Part shown: positions 26,077-35,116 of the stretch, piece by piece | Numbering within the stretch: the first letter of the stretch is position 1 | Layout of the letters: every line of letters begins with the position of its first letter | Assembly: GCF_011009015.1 (NCBI RefSeq) | Contig: NZ_CP048878.1 | Location: forward strand, 6,171,001-6,235,000 | Origin: Spartinivicinus ruber | Lineage (GTDB): Bacteria; Pseudomonadota; Gammaproteobacteria; Pseudomonadales; Zooshikellaceae | Direction: 5' to 3' | DNA length: 64,000 nucleotides | The notes under the pieces: generated by a model | The model's database searches: none | What the model saw: the letters and a program-made list of their open reading frames with translations, nothing else | What the model was told of the DNA's origin: nothing | Made by a program: the position numbers and the translations under genes

Positions 26077-27304
26077 TGGCGGCTGCCTCTTGCTTGCTTT
26101 CGTTGACTAGCTTTATTAATTCATCCAATACTGCTGAGCTGTCAGCGATAACGCTTAAGTCGGCACGTTTAATCATGTCACAGTCTTTATCCAGATTAAT
26201 GGCAATAACTTTTTCGCATTGACCAATACCCTGCAAGTGTTGGATGGCCCCAGAAATACCAACGGCAATATAAACCCGAGCACTTACCCAGGTACCAGTT
26301 GCTCCTACTTGACGGAAGCGAGGCATATCACCATTATCTACTGCGACACGGCTTGCGCCTTCTGTTGCCCCTAATATGGCAGAGGCTTGATGGAATAACT
26401 CCCAGTCCGTAATGCCATTACCGCCAGAGAGAATAAATTCTGCTTCTGCTAATGGAATTTCACTTGGATCTACCGCTTGCTGACCCAAGTCTTCGATATG
26501 AGGAAGCATTGCAGGCATATCAGGTACTGCTAGTGCAGTTGCCTGGTGTTCAGTTTCCATGACTGGGTAGGCGACTTCTTCAGCAAGTAGCATAATTCTG
26601 GGGATATCACGCTCAACATCTTGAGTTCCACCATTTGCACGGCAAGTGATTTTATCTTGCTCTACTTTCCATACTTGGGTAGCAGGACGCTCACCCAACC
26701 GGGCAGCTAAACGACGTCCTAAATCTCCACCACCATGAATACTGTCAGGTAATAACCAATATTGAGGTTGATAGCTAGCTTCAACAGCCGTTAATGCGGT
26801 TAATTTTAATTCGGGATTAAACTGTTGAAACTCTTCACTTGCAAAATGTAAAAGCCGGTCAACACCCGCAAGCTTTAAATTGTCATCTTTTAGCTCACCT
26901 AAGGCAATGGCAAGCACTGCACCTTTGGAATCAGATTCAGTGGCTAATAAATGGGCCTGGCCAAGAATATCTTTATCATGACTGGTTAAACGGCCACCCA
27001 CTAAATCCAGTACAACTGCAATATAAAATGCCGGTTCTTCAACAACAAAAGACTTACGCACCTCTTGTTGCTCTGCACCTTTAGCTTGACTACGGCTGGC
27101 AAATTGCGCGGCAGATACACCTGTGGCACTGCGATCAATCCGCTTGATGCCATTAGGACCAATAAACCCGACCTGGTGAGGATTTTTCCGAATTAATCCA
27201 GTAGGGCCCCGTACTGGCCCAGTAGCAAAATTGGCATGCATTGGGTGCAAGCGGTTTCGGATTATGTATTCAATACGCGGGTCTCGTCGTATTATATTAC
27301 TCAC
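26066..27304 (-). CDS. Electron transfer flavoprotein alpha-like subunit for dimethylglycine demethylase
   Basis: A protein of 412 residues. The C-terminal 130 residues form the FAD-binding ETF-alpha domain: SGGNGITDWELFHQ, a GASR..VDNGD segment, QVGATGTWVSARVYIAVGIS, GAIQHLQG and NLDKDCDM. The N-terminal 90 residues are longer than in housekeeping EtfA and Arg-rich (IIRRDPRIEYIIRNR), as in the ETF alpha linked to glycine betaine catabolism. It overlaps the beta-like gene by 11 bp and follows dgcB by 11 bp. It is a specialised electron carrier for DgcAB rather than for fatty acid oxidation. Confidence 0.87.
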   Translation of the reverse strand: MSNIIRRDPRIEYIIRNRLHPMHANFATGPVRGPTGLIRKNPHQVGFIGPNGIKRIDRSATGVSAAQFASRSQAKGAEQQEVRKSFVVEEPAFYIAVVLDLVGGRLTSHDKDILGQAHLLATESDSKGAVLAIALGELKDDNLKLAGVDRLLHFASEEFQQFNPELKLTALTAVEASYQPQYWLLPDSIHGGGDLGRRLAARLGERPATQVWKVEQDKITCRANGGTQDVERDIPRIMLLAEEVAYPVMETEHQATALAVPDMPAMLPHIEDLGQQAVDPSEIPLAEAEFILSGGNGITDWELFHQASAILGATEGASRVAVDNGDMPRFRQVGATGTWVSARVYIAVGISGAIQHLQGIGQCEKVIAINLDKDCDMIKRADLSVIADSSAVLDELIKLVNESKQEAAANAA

Positions 27305-27315
27305 AGCAACCCCTC

Positions 27316-29211
27316 CTAATGAATCGTTTCCACTGCATCAGCCAACATTTCAGCGATATCTCGCACTTCTGGACGTGGCTCTACCACACCTTCCAGCATT
27401 AGCGCGCATTGCGGGCAAGCCACTGCAACCACTTCAGCATTGGTAGCTTTGACATCTTCCATGCGCATATCAGGAATTCGCTGTTTCCCTGGAATATCCG
27501 TAATCGGTGCAGCCCCCCCGCCGCCACAACAACGGGAACGGAAGCCAGAACGCTCCATTTCAGTTACTTCCAGGCCAAGTGCTTTTAATAATTCCCGTGG
27601 TGCTTCATATTCACCGTTATAGCGGCCTAAATAACAGGGGTCATGATAGGTGACTGTACCAAACTTTAATTCCCTTAGTTTTAAAGTGCCTTGCTTGGCT
27701 TTTTCAGCTAAAAATGTAGTGTGATGATAAACCTCAAATTCGCCACCAAAATCTTTATATTCATTTTTTAAGCAATGATAAGAGTGAGGGTCAGCTGTTA
27801 CTATCTGCTTAAACTGATATTTTTTTAGCGTAGCAATATTATGTTTGGCTAAAGATTGGAACGTGGCTTCATCACCTAACCGTCTGGCTACATCACCACT
27901 GTCTCTTTCTTCATTACCCAAAATAGCGAAATCAACTTTAGCAGCACGCAATAATTTAACTACGGCTCGTAAGGTACGCTGACTGCGCATGTCGTATGCT
28001 CCATCACCAACCCAGAATAAGACATCAGCTTCTTGAACATCTGACATTAATTGTAAGTTCAGGTCGGTTGCCCAGTTAGCACGATGGCCTGGGTCGAAGC
28101 CACTTGGGTTGTCAGTGGCAATAAGATTTTCGATGACTTCAACACCTTTTTCTGGTGTTTGGCCTTGCTCTAAGGTTAAGAAGCGGCGCATATCCACAAT
28201 GGCGTCTACGTGCTCAATCATCATTGGGCATTCTTCTACACAAGCACGACAGGTGGTACATGACCAAAGCGTCTCTGACTCAACCAGACCATTAACAATA
28301 GGCTGTAAAGGCGCTCCTTGATGTTGACCCACTTCAATCCCAGGGTAGGGGCTACCAGCATATTTAGCATCAGAGCCACCCGTTAAACCAACCACCATAT
28401 CCTGAATCAGTTTTTTCGGATTAAGCGGCTGCCCAGCAGCAAAAGCAGGGCACATCGCTTCACAACGGCCACATTGCACACAGGCATCAAAGCCCAATAG
28501 TTGATTCCATTTAAAATCTGCAGGTTGTTCAACACCTAATTTATTTTCTTCCAGTTGAACTGGCTTTAAGCCTGTAGAACGACCCCCACCAAACCTCTCC
28601 GCGCGACGGTGAAAAGCCAAGTGCAAAGCACCTGCGAAAGCGTGTTTCATCGGGCCACCCCAGGTCATGCCAAAAAACATTTCAGCAACCCCATACACTA
28701 CACCAGCTAATAGAATGGTGGCCAATAACCAACCGCCAAAGTTTTCTGGCAAAATGCCTGCAGCGGGTAAAGAAATTAAAATGAAGGTAATAGCAAAAGT
28801 AAACAGGCTTTTGGGTAAACGCATCCAAGGCCCTTTGGAAAGTCGGGCAGGAGGGTTTTTGCGGCGTTTATAAACAAAAAAAGCACCTACCAGCATCGCG
28901 GTTAAGGCTGCTAATAACCCCCATATTAAAATACGGTTATCTAAGCCGAACACATAAACTAAAATAATTAACACACTGGCTGCAACAAACCCACCAGCTG
29001 TTGCAACATGTGTGTTAGCAATGTATTTATCCCGTGCTACCACATGGTGTAAATCCACCATATAGCGCTTAGGAATTTGCATTAAACCATGCAAAATATT
29101 GACTTTATCAGCCTGCCCCTGATGCCATAAATTAATGCGTTTAACCGCACCAATTACAGCCAGTAAAATGGCTGCACAGAGTAATACAGGTAGTATCCAA
29201 TTAAGTAACAT
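27316..29211 (-). CDS. dgcB: Dimethylglycine demethylase subunit DgcB (membrane iron-sulfur protein)
   Basis: A protein of 631 residues. About five membrane helices lie in the first 190 residues (DUF3483-like region). A ferredoxin-type pair follows with CVQCGRCEAMCP (about 243-254) and CTTCRACVEECP (about 316-327), each binding a [4Fe-4S] cluster. A CCG-type domain ends the protein (HDPCYLGRYNGEY, RCCGGGG and a late VACPQCALML). It is heterodisulfide-reductase-like and expected to carry electrons from DgcA. AGGGGA lies 9 nt before the ATG. Unusually, 465 bp of repeats separate it from dgcA, which precedes it in the operon. Confidence 0.92.
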   Translation of the reverse strand: MLLNWILPVLLCAAILLAVIGAVKRINLWHQGQADKVNILHGLMQIPKRYMVDLHHVVARDKYIANTHVATAGGFVAASVLIILVYVFGLDNRILIWGLLAALTAMLVGAFFVYKRRKNPPARLSKGPWMRLPKSLFTFAITFILISLPAAGILPENFGGWLLATILLAGVVYGVAEMFFGMTWGGPMKHAFAGALHLAFHRRAERFGGGRSTGLKPVQLEENKLGVEQPADFKWNQLLGFDACVQCGRCEAMCPAFAAGQPLNPKKLIQDMVVGLTGGSDAKYAGSPYPGIEVGQHQGAPLQPIVNGLVESETLWSCTTCRACVEECPMMIEHVDAIVDMRRFLTLEQGQTPEKGVEVIENLIATDNPSGFDPGHRANWATDLNLQLMSDVQEADVLFWVGDGAYDMRSQRTLRAVVKLLRAAKVDFAILGNEERDSGDVARRLGDEATFQSLAKHNIATLKKYQFKQIVTADPHSYHCLKNEYKDFGGEFEVYHHTTFLAEKAKQGTLKLRELKFGTVTYHDPCYLGRYNGEYEAPRELLKALGLEVTEMERSGFRSRCCGGGGAAPITDIPGKQRIPDMRMEDVKATNAEVVAVACPQCALMLEGVVEPRPEVRDIAEMLADAVETIH

Positions 29212-29243
29212 TTAGTTATTTCCCCTTTTTATTTCAAGGGCTT

Positions 29244-29368
29244 TATCCTTCGCGAAGGATTTTTATTCTTTGTTATCATCGATCTCAACTCCAGTCACTT
29301 ATTTTTCATAAGCTCCTGAAGCTTGTTCGCTCGATGGGCTCGCCTAAAATATCCTTCGCTGTGGATAT
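29244..29368 (-). repeat. ERIC-like intergenic repeat, 125 bp
   Basis: It starts TATCCTTCGCGAAGGAT and contains AACTCCAGTCACTTATTTTT and CATAAGCTCCTGAAGC, the two segments that match the ERIC consensus used for the classical ERIC2 and ERIC1R primers. It ends near GTGGATAT. It has the same length as the copy at 29551-29675 but opposite orientation, so the two could pair as arms of a large hairpin in the dgcA-dgcB transcript. Confidence 0.82.
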
Positions 29369-29486
29369 AGTATTTGTGAATTAATTCACTTTATACTTTT
29401 TGTGAAATTTGAATATCTATAAGCTGTTATCTTCATTCAGTTATTTTTATTAACTGAGCTGGAGGCAAATAGCCATTTCTACTTTT

Positions 29487-29557
29487 ATACCCATATACCC
29501 ATATACCCATATACCCATATACCCATATACCCATATACCCATATACCCATATACCCA
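29487..29557. repeat. 8-bp tandem repeat, about 9 copies
   Basis: The unit ATACCCAT is repeated eight times without error (29487-29550), followed by a partial ninth (ATACCCA). The last unit coincides with the ATACCC end of the adjacent ERIC-like element, so the array looks like an expansion of that end. Such perfect short arrays are prone to slippage and copy-number change. Confidence 0.95.
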
Positions 29558-29675
29558 AAGTGAAGTACTTTTAGGGGCAGCCGCCGAGTGATGAAGCCCC
29601 AGGAACTTATGAAAAATAAGTGACTGGGGTGAAGATCGACGGCAACAAACCATAAAAGTTATTCACGAAGGGTAT
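29551..29675 (+). repeat. ERIC-like intergenic repeat, 125 bp, best conserved copy
   Basis: The terminal sequences are ATACCCAAAGTGAAG and TTCACGAAGGGTAT, an inverted pair. Inside are TTTTAGGGGCAGCCG, GCCCCAGGAACTTATG and AATAAGTGACTGGGGTGAAG. The last two agree with the ERIC1R and ERIC2 primer regions of the enterobacterial repetitive intergenic consensus, with one mismatch in the first 19 positions of the ERIC2 site. The length (125 bp) is also close to the known 127 bp. It ends 1 bp from the dgcA stop codon. Confidence 0.87.
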
Positions 29676-29676
29676 A

Positions 29677-31737
29677 TTAAAAGTCTTTGCACAGGCGTAA
29701 TGCATCGTAGATCGCTGCATGCGTATTACGCTGCGATACACAATCACCAATTCGATACAGTAAATAACCATCACCTGTTTCTGCTAATGCAGGTTGTGGC
29801 TTAGCATCATATAAGGCTTCAATATCAATTTGGCCTTTATTGCGTGAATTGGCTTTTAATTCGTAATAGAGCTTTTCGTCTGGGCGAATGCCATTTTCTA
29901 CAACGATTTGATCAACAACACGCTCTTCTTTTTGACCGGTATATTCATTTTCTAGCACAGCAATTTTTTTATCGCCTTCCTGATAGACTTTTTCCAACAC
30001 AAAGTCAGAGGTAAACACCACTTCTTTTTCATATAAACTGCGATAATAAGTCGGGAAGGTGGTGCCGCCTACAGCAGCACCTGGCTTTATATCATCTGTA
30101 ACGATTTCAACTAACGAGCCCTTTGCTGCTAAATAGTCAGCAACTGACATGCCGCTAAATTCACAGATAGTGTCATACACTAAAACATTTTTGCCTGGCT
30201 CAACCGTGCCATTAAGAATATCCCAACTACTGACAATTAAGCCTTCTTCAGCGCCCCATTCTGGCTCTTGTTCTAAGAATGGTTTGCCACCAACCGCCAA
30301 AATGATAATGTCAGGTTTTAAGTCTAAAATAGCATCGGTATTAGCTTCTGTGTTTAGCCGTACATCCACACCTAAGCGTTCTAGCTCCAAAACAAACCAA
30401 CGAGTAATACCAGCAATTTGATCCCTCTGTGGTGCTTTAGCCGCAGTGGTAATTTGTCCACCTAATTCATCAGCTTTTTCAAATAAAGTAACCTGGTGGC
30501 CACGCTCAGCAGCAACACGGGCAGCTTCCATCCCAGCAGGCCCTCCACCTATCACAACTACTTTACGAATAGGCCCCTCAGTTTTTTTAATGATATGAGG
30601 CATGGTGCTTTCACGGGAAGTTGCTGCGTTTTGAATACACAACACATCCAGTCCTTGGTATTGACGGTCAATACAATAGTTTGCCCCTACACATTGGCGA
30701 ATCTGGTCCACCTGATTCATTTTAATTTTGGTAATTAAGTGCGGGTCGGCAATATGAGCGCGAGTCATACCGACTAAATCAACATAACCTTCTTCTAAAA
30801 TCCGTTGTGCTTGATTAGGGTCTTTAATATTTTGTGCATGAATAACGGGGACATCCACCACCTCTTTAATACCTGCAGCTAAATGCAGGAAAGGCTCAGG
30901 TGGATAACTCATATTGGGAATAACATTAGCTAAGGTATTGTGAGTATCACAGCCGGAGCCAACCACACCGAAGAAGTCAATTAAACCAGTGTCGTTGTAA
31001 TATTTGGCAATTTGTTTCATATCGTCGTGGTTGAGGCCATCTGGGTGGAATTCATCACCACAGATTCTCAATCCAACAACAAAATCTGGCCCTACTTCTT
31101 CACGAATGGCTTTTGCCACTTCTAAGCCAAACCGCATCCGGTTTTCAAAAGATCCACCCCACTCGTCAGCACGCTTATTAACTCGTGGGCTCCAAAATTG
31201 GTCAATTAAGTGCTGATGCACAGCAGAAATTTCTACGCCATCCAAGCCACCTTCCTTAGCACGACGGGCTGCCTGGGCATAGTCTTTTATAATACGCTCG
31301 ATTTCTTCTGGCTCAATGGTTTTACAAGTAGCACGGTGGACTGGCTCACGAATACCACTGGGACTTAACAGGGTTGACCAATGACCACCATCCCAACGGG
31401 AACGACGCCCCATATGGGTAATTTGAATCATTATCTTGCCGCCATGTTTATGCACCGCATCAGCAAGATTTTGAAAGTGAGGAATAATCCTGTCTGTTGA
31501 TAAATTAACGGATTTCCACCACCCTTGTGGACTATCGATGGACACTACACTGGAGCCACCACAAATACAAAGCCCTACACCACCTTTGGCTTTTTCTTCG
31601 TAATACTTCACATAGCGTTCAGTTGTCATTCCTCCCTCAGTGGCATAAACCTCGGCATGGGCAGTACTGACAACACGATTACGAATCGTTGTTTTATTGA
31701 TGGTCAATGGCTGAAATATTGCGTCGTACTGAGCCAT
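29677..31737 (-). CDS. dgcA: Dimethylglycine demethylase subunit DgcA (flavin-dependent)
   Basis: A protein of 686 residues related to trimethylamine dehydrogenase. It has an FMN-binding Old Yellow Enzyme barrel (about 5-345), an iron-sulfur region, and a C-terminal dinucleotide-binding half (VVVIGGGPAGMEAARVAAER, about 390-410). It demethylates dimethylglycine to sarcosine. At the cluster site the sequence is CVGANYC then a later LCIQN (Cys349, Cys355, Cys367). The second cysteine of the trimethylamine dehydrogenase motif is Ala352, so at most three of the four ligands are present. The Pseudomonas protein has, as far as I recall, the same feature. TGAGGGA precedes the ATG. It heads the dgcAB-ETF part of the operon. 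Confidence 0.92.
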   Translation of the reverse strand: MAQYDAIFQPLTINKTTIRNRVVSTAHAEVYATEGGMTTERYVKYYEEKAKGGVGLCICGGSSVVSIDSPQGWWKSVNLSTDRIIPHFQNLADAVHKHGGKIMIQITHMGRRSRWDGGHWSTLLSPSGIREPVHRATCKTIEPEEIERIIKDYAQAARRAKEGGLDGVEISAVHQHLIDQFWSPRVNKRADEWGGSFENRMRFGLEVAKAIREEVGPDFVVGLRICGDEFHPDGLNHDDMKQIAKYYNDTGLIDFFGVVGSGCDTHNTLANVIPNMSYPPEPFLHLAAGIKEVVDVPVIHAQNIKDPNQAQRILEEGYVDLVGMTRAHIADPHLITKIKMNQVDQIRQCVGANYCIDRQYQGLDVLCIQNAATSRESTMPHIIKKTEGPIRKVVVIGGGPAGMEAARVAAERGHQVTLFEKADELGGQITTAAKAPQRDQIAGITRWFVLELERLGVDVRLNTEANTDAILDLKPDIIILAVGGKPFLEQEPEWGAEEGLIVSSWDILNGTVEPGKNVLVYDTICEFSGMSVADYLAAKGSLVEIVTDDIKPGAAVGGTTFPTYYRSLYEKEVVFTSDFVLEKVYQEGDKKIAVLENEYTGQKEERVVDQIVVENGIRPDEKLYYELKANSRNKGQIDIEALYDAKPQPALAETGDGYLLYRIGDCVSQRNTHAAIYDALRLCKDF

Positions 31738-31882
31738 CGTTGTCCCTCATTAGTAGTCACTGGCTAACACAAGGGGGATATTTAAAATACTATTTTTAAA
31801 TATCCCTCGATTATTGTTTTCACCCTTATTTTTTTATTAATAAAACTGGGTGTATTGTTATTGAGTTTTAATAGGTTATTAA

Positions 31883-32437
31883 TTAATGCCGGGTAAAATC
31901 ACCTTGACTAACTGTTTTTACTTCAAACAATCCATGATCACAACCTTCTTCTGCTTCACTTTGTAATTGCTCTGCTTGTGTAGTTAAAGAATAACCCAAG
32001 CGCTCAACAATTTGATCCATAGCACCAGCAAACCAACCAGTAAACATATATTCCAATTTTCGATTTACTTTGCCATAGTGATAAACAAATGCAGAGTGAT
32101 CTAAGCGAACTTTGGCATAACCTTTTTCTAAATCAATATCTTCAATGGAGAAAATACCCCAACCACGCTGAGAAAGCCTACGCATATAGTGCTCAAAAAC
32201 TTCTACGCCAAATATATCGTGCTCTTTCGCTTCTTGCTGACACCAGTAATACGCAGACTTATAGCCTGCTTGATAAAGAATTTCAGCGTATTTATCTGCT
32301 CCTAGTGCTTCTTCAATAACCGTATGGTTATTCATAAAAAAGTGCCGCGGAACATACAACATGGGGAGTGCATCCGTAGTCCAAACCCCAGTTTCTTCAT
32401 CAACATTAATTGGTACTTCAGGTGCTCTATAACCCAT
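31883..32437 (-). CDS. DUF5943 / V4R-like protein of the glycine betaine cluster
   Basis: A protein of 184 residues, the counterpart of Pseudomonas PA5397, placed between the dipeptidase and dgcA. The second half (EHYMRRLSQRGWGIFSI, then LDHSAFVYHYG and EYMFTGWFAGAMDQIV) looks like a 4-vinyl-reductase-type small-molecule-binding domain. It carries several His and Cys but no clear metal motif. It starts 3 bp after the dipeptidase stop, so the two are coupled. Its biochemical role in betaine catabolism is unknown; the strict synteny suggests a helper of DgcA. Confidence 0.8.
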   Translation of the reverse strand: MGYRAPEVPINVDEETGVWTTDALPMLYVPRHFFMNNHTVIEEALGADKYAEILYQAGYKSAYYWCQQEAKEHDIFGVEVFEHYMRRLSQRGWGIFSIEDIDLEKGYAKVRLDHSAFVYHYGKVNRKLEYMFTGWFAGAMDQIVERLGYSLTTQAEQLQSEAEEGCDHGLFEVKTVSQGDFTRH

Positions 32438-32440
32438 TAT

Positions 32441-33418
32441 TTATTCTCCCCATACCTCTTTTAAAGTGCGTAACCAGTTCTCACCCATTACTTTGCGAAT
32501 TTTGTGTTCAGACCAACCCCTTCTCATCATGGCGTCAGTCAAGTTGGGGAACTCACCAATCGTACGAAAGCCTGCTGGGTTAACAATTTTGCCGAAATTA
32601 GTTAAAGAGCGCGCATAACCTTTGTCGTGAGTTAACCAGTCAAAAAAAGCTTTGTCATGGCCTTGGGTAAAGTCAGTACCAATACCCACACAATCTTCAC
32701 CAACAATGTTAATGATGTAATCAATAGCCTCTATATAATCATCAACAGTGGCATCAACCCCTTGTTTTAGGAATGGGGTAAACATGGTAACGCCAATAAA
32801 ACCACCACGATCAGCAATAAACTTTAAGTCGTCATCAGACTTATTTCGGGGATGCTCTTTAAGCCCAGCAGGTAAGCAATGAGAATAACAAACAGGTTTG
32901 GTTGAAGCTTCAATAACATCCATTGAGGTTTGAGCACCCACATGGGAAAGGTCACACATAATGCCTACCCGGTTCATCTCAGCCACTACTTCACGACCAA
33001 AATCAGATAAGCCACGATCGTTTTCATAACAACCAGTACCAATCAGGTTTTGGGTGTTGTAAGCCATTTGCACAATGCCGACTCCCAACTCTTTGAATAT
33101 CTGAATATAACCCAGCTTGTCTTCAAATGCGTGGGCATTCTGAAAACCTAGAATAATACCGGTTTTATTCAGCTCTTTAGCCCGTAAGATATCTTTAGTA
33201 GTTCTTACTGGCATGATCAGATCACTGTGGTCTTCAAAAAACTGGTGAAACTCTGTGATGTTATTTACAGTCGCTTGGAATCCTTCCCAAACCGATACTG
33301 TACAGTTCGCTGCGGTCAAGCCTCCTCGGCGCATATCCTCGAACAGCTCACGGCCCCACTTGGCAATAATTAAACCGTCTATCACAATCGAGGTATCATG
33401 CAGCTCGCTGGATGTCAT
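32441..33418 (-). CDS. Membrane dipeptidase (M19) homologue of the glycine betaine cluster
   Basis: A protein of 325 residues of the renal dipeptidase fold, the counterpart of Pseudomonas PA5396. The recognisable segments are GFQNAHAFED, MCDLSHVG, CYSHCLPAGLKEHPRNKSD and GIGTDF, in the family order. The N-terminal zinc motif HxD of M19 enzymes is absent: the equivalent strand reads IDGLIIAKWG. The protein may therefore bind one metal only or have a different reaction. It is the first gene of the dgc operon, with GAGGG before the ATG at 33418. Its true substrate in betaine metabolism is not known. Confidence 0.85.
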   Translation of the reverse strand: MTSSELHDTSIVIDGLIIAKWGRELFEDMRRGGLTAANCTVSVWEGFQATVNNITEFHQFFEDHSDLIMPVRTTKDILRAKELNKTGIILGFQNAHAFEDKLGYIQIFKELGVGIVQMAYNTQNLIGTGCYENDRGLSDFGREVVAEMNRVGIMCDLSHVGAQTSMDVIEASTKPVCYSHCLPAGLKEHPRNKSDDDLKFIADRGGFIGVTMFTPFLKQGVDATVDDYIEAIDYIINIVGEDCVGIGTDFTQGHDKAFFDWLTHDKGYARSLTNFGKIVNPAGFRTIGEFPNLTDAMMRRGWSEHKIRKVMGENWLRTLKEVWGE

Positions 33419-34099
33419 ACTTTTACCCTCAAACTAGTAATGGCTTATTTTTGTTAACATTTTCATACCCAACATGCACGATGGATATAGAATCCTTGAA
33501 CTTCCAGCCAGTCTAGCACCAGGATTAAGCGAAACTTTCCATTGAAAGCGACAGAGCTATGTGCAAAACCGTCACTAACTCAGTAGCCTGCAGCAGCTCA
33601 ACACTAGGGGTTTTAAAGCATTATAGTTGCTTAACTTATTATTGAAGAGACCTAACCAGAAAGGCATATATTAGAACTAGCAGCTTGTTTATATCACAAC
33701 ATATTCACGCGTTGATGCTGGAGCATTAAACACAAATAATACAACAAAATATCCAATACAAATATGTTAGACAACCAGGACACTTAATAATAAATAGAGG
33801 TAGTTGTTAAATAGAAGGGACTTGAAAATAAATGTAAATAAAAAGCGGGCGTCAGGGACATCGAGGGTTATTTCCAATATGGTGTTGTATTAACCCTTCT
33901 CCACCCGCTTGTGTCGTATATTAAAGGATATTTATCCCAAATAAAACCTTATTTATAACATTGATCGATTAACATAAGTTATTATAAATGGTTTTATGCT
34001 TTTTCAATGTAAAGGCAAAGAATATAATCTAAATAAAAAGTTGAATTAGCCAATATATTAAAAGTCGAGAAATTCTTGTAAGCACTTACTTTTTATGAG
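33419..34099. other. Non-coding region upstream of the dgc operon
   Basis: About 680 bp with no supported gene. It should hold the promoter and GbdR-dependent control region of the dipeptidase-dgc operon near 33419-33600. A nested inverted repeat at 33843-33910 is listed separately. Confidence 0.4.
33843..33910. repeat. Nested inverted repeat, possible structured RNA or terminator
   Basis: The outer arms AAGCGGG and CCCGCTT and the inner arms AGGGTTA and TAACCCT are arranged symmetrically around a 20-bp centre. There is no T-run and no gene end is near, so an ordinary terminator is unlikely. It might be a small mobile repeat or RNA. Confidence 0.5.
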
Positions 34100-34291
34100 T
34101 TATTTGCTGCAAGCTTTGTCTAGTACTACAGAAGCTTGCTCACTTGACATCATTTTTTTTATTGCACGGTTTGCAAATGCTGCTGACATATCAAGTAGAT
34201 TATGGTACATCACTGGATCTAAATTAGTGAGGTAAACAAGATCGTCAGGTGTTGTATTTAGTACTTGCTGGTCTACTTTCCAAGGGGTCAT
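34100..34291 (-). CDS. Small hypothetical protein or gene remnant (63 aa)
   Basis: The frame MTPWKVDQQVLNTTPDDL... to DKACSK reads like real protein: mostly helical, with amphipathic heptads in the second half. The ribosome-binding site is weak (GGA 9 nt upstream). The same frame stays open about 12 codons further upstream (LQEQWTLQ before the Met) to a TAG, so this may be the end of a decayed longer gene. It is isolated in a 1.7-kb spacer. No family recognised. Confidence 0.4.
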   Translation of the reverse strand: MTPWKVDQQVLNTTPDDLVYLTNLDPVMYHNLLDMSAAFANRAIKKMMSSEQASVVLDKACSK

Positions 34292-35116
34292 TTGTAAGGT
34301 CCATTGTTCTTGTAGACACCACTATATTTTTGAGCGGCGTCAGTTTTATATACCCCTACACAAAACAGCTAAGGGTATAGACTAAGCAGTCATCCATCTT
34401 TGTTAGATACTGCCACCTTTCTAGACAACCGAAAGCGACACTACTGTAAACGCTGTAACTATACCCTTTCTATTGAGCATCCCCAAATAGTCTTAATGTG
34501 ATTACAGTGTTTACATTTCGCTTGTAATAGATACTAACCAGCTATTGGTTATAAATTGAATTAGGGTTTTTACGGATACTTTTAAATGATGAGTTATACT
34601 AGCTAAGCATATTTTTTCGTTTTTATTTTGTTAGCTAAATAGTCTAGAGTGTAATAATAAACAAATTACTTTAAGTATGCGCACACAAACATAGACTGGT
34701 AATTATACTTACCACCTTTTCAGCAAAATAATATAATACGACTTAAGTATAATATTTAATAGCAATTTATGTAAACTCTATCACTATTTATAAATTTGTT
34801 ACTTTGCGTTACTGTTTTTCAGACGATCAATAAAATCACACTGTTTGAACGACTATTAAATGTATATACATTACACCTATTTCTGGTACAATGGTGCTTT
34901 ATTATCTAATGTATAGACCATTTTTATTTATGCATATTTATTTTTTTCTTTTAATAAATTGTAATAATTAATTTTTAATCAGGACGTGTCAATCCTATTT
35001 CCATAGTTCTCACAGGCATAAGAATATACACAATACACTTATCCAATTTTGGCAATTTTTTTGGTTCAGTGAAATATTCTGACTAATATAATAATTAGGC
35101 ATGATATATAGGAAAT
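34292..35116. other. AT-rich spacer, no gene seen
   Basis: About 820 bp, very AT-rich, without an open frame or clear repeat. It includes the promoter region of the plus-strand gene at 35117. AGGAAAT lies just before that start. Confidence 0.4.

Noticed and set aside
25270-27304. Housekeeping fatty-acid-oxidation ETF
   Set aside because: The divergent Arg-rich alpha N-terminus and the dgc operon position indicate the betaine-specific ETF.
27316-29211. Heterodisulfide reductase / methanogenic-type complex
   Set aside because: DgcB has HdrD-like cluster motifs, but the flanking dgcA and ETF genes and the membrane N-terminus identify dimethylglycine demethylase.
29487-29557. CRISPR-like array
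   Set aside because: The 8-bp units are contiguous with no spacers, so it is a simple tandem repeat.
29450-29653. Open frame of 67 codons with a repeated WVYGYMGI peptide
   Set aside because: It is only the translation of the 8-bp tandem repeat and ERIC-like element in the dgcA-dgcB spacer and has no ribosome-binding site.
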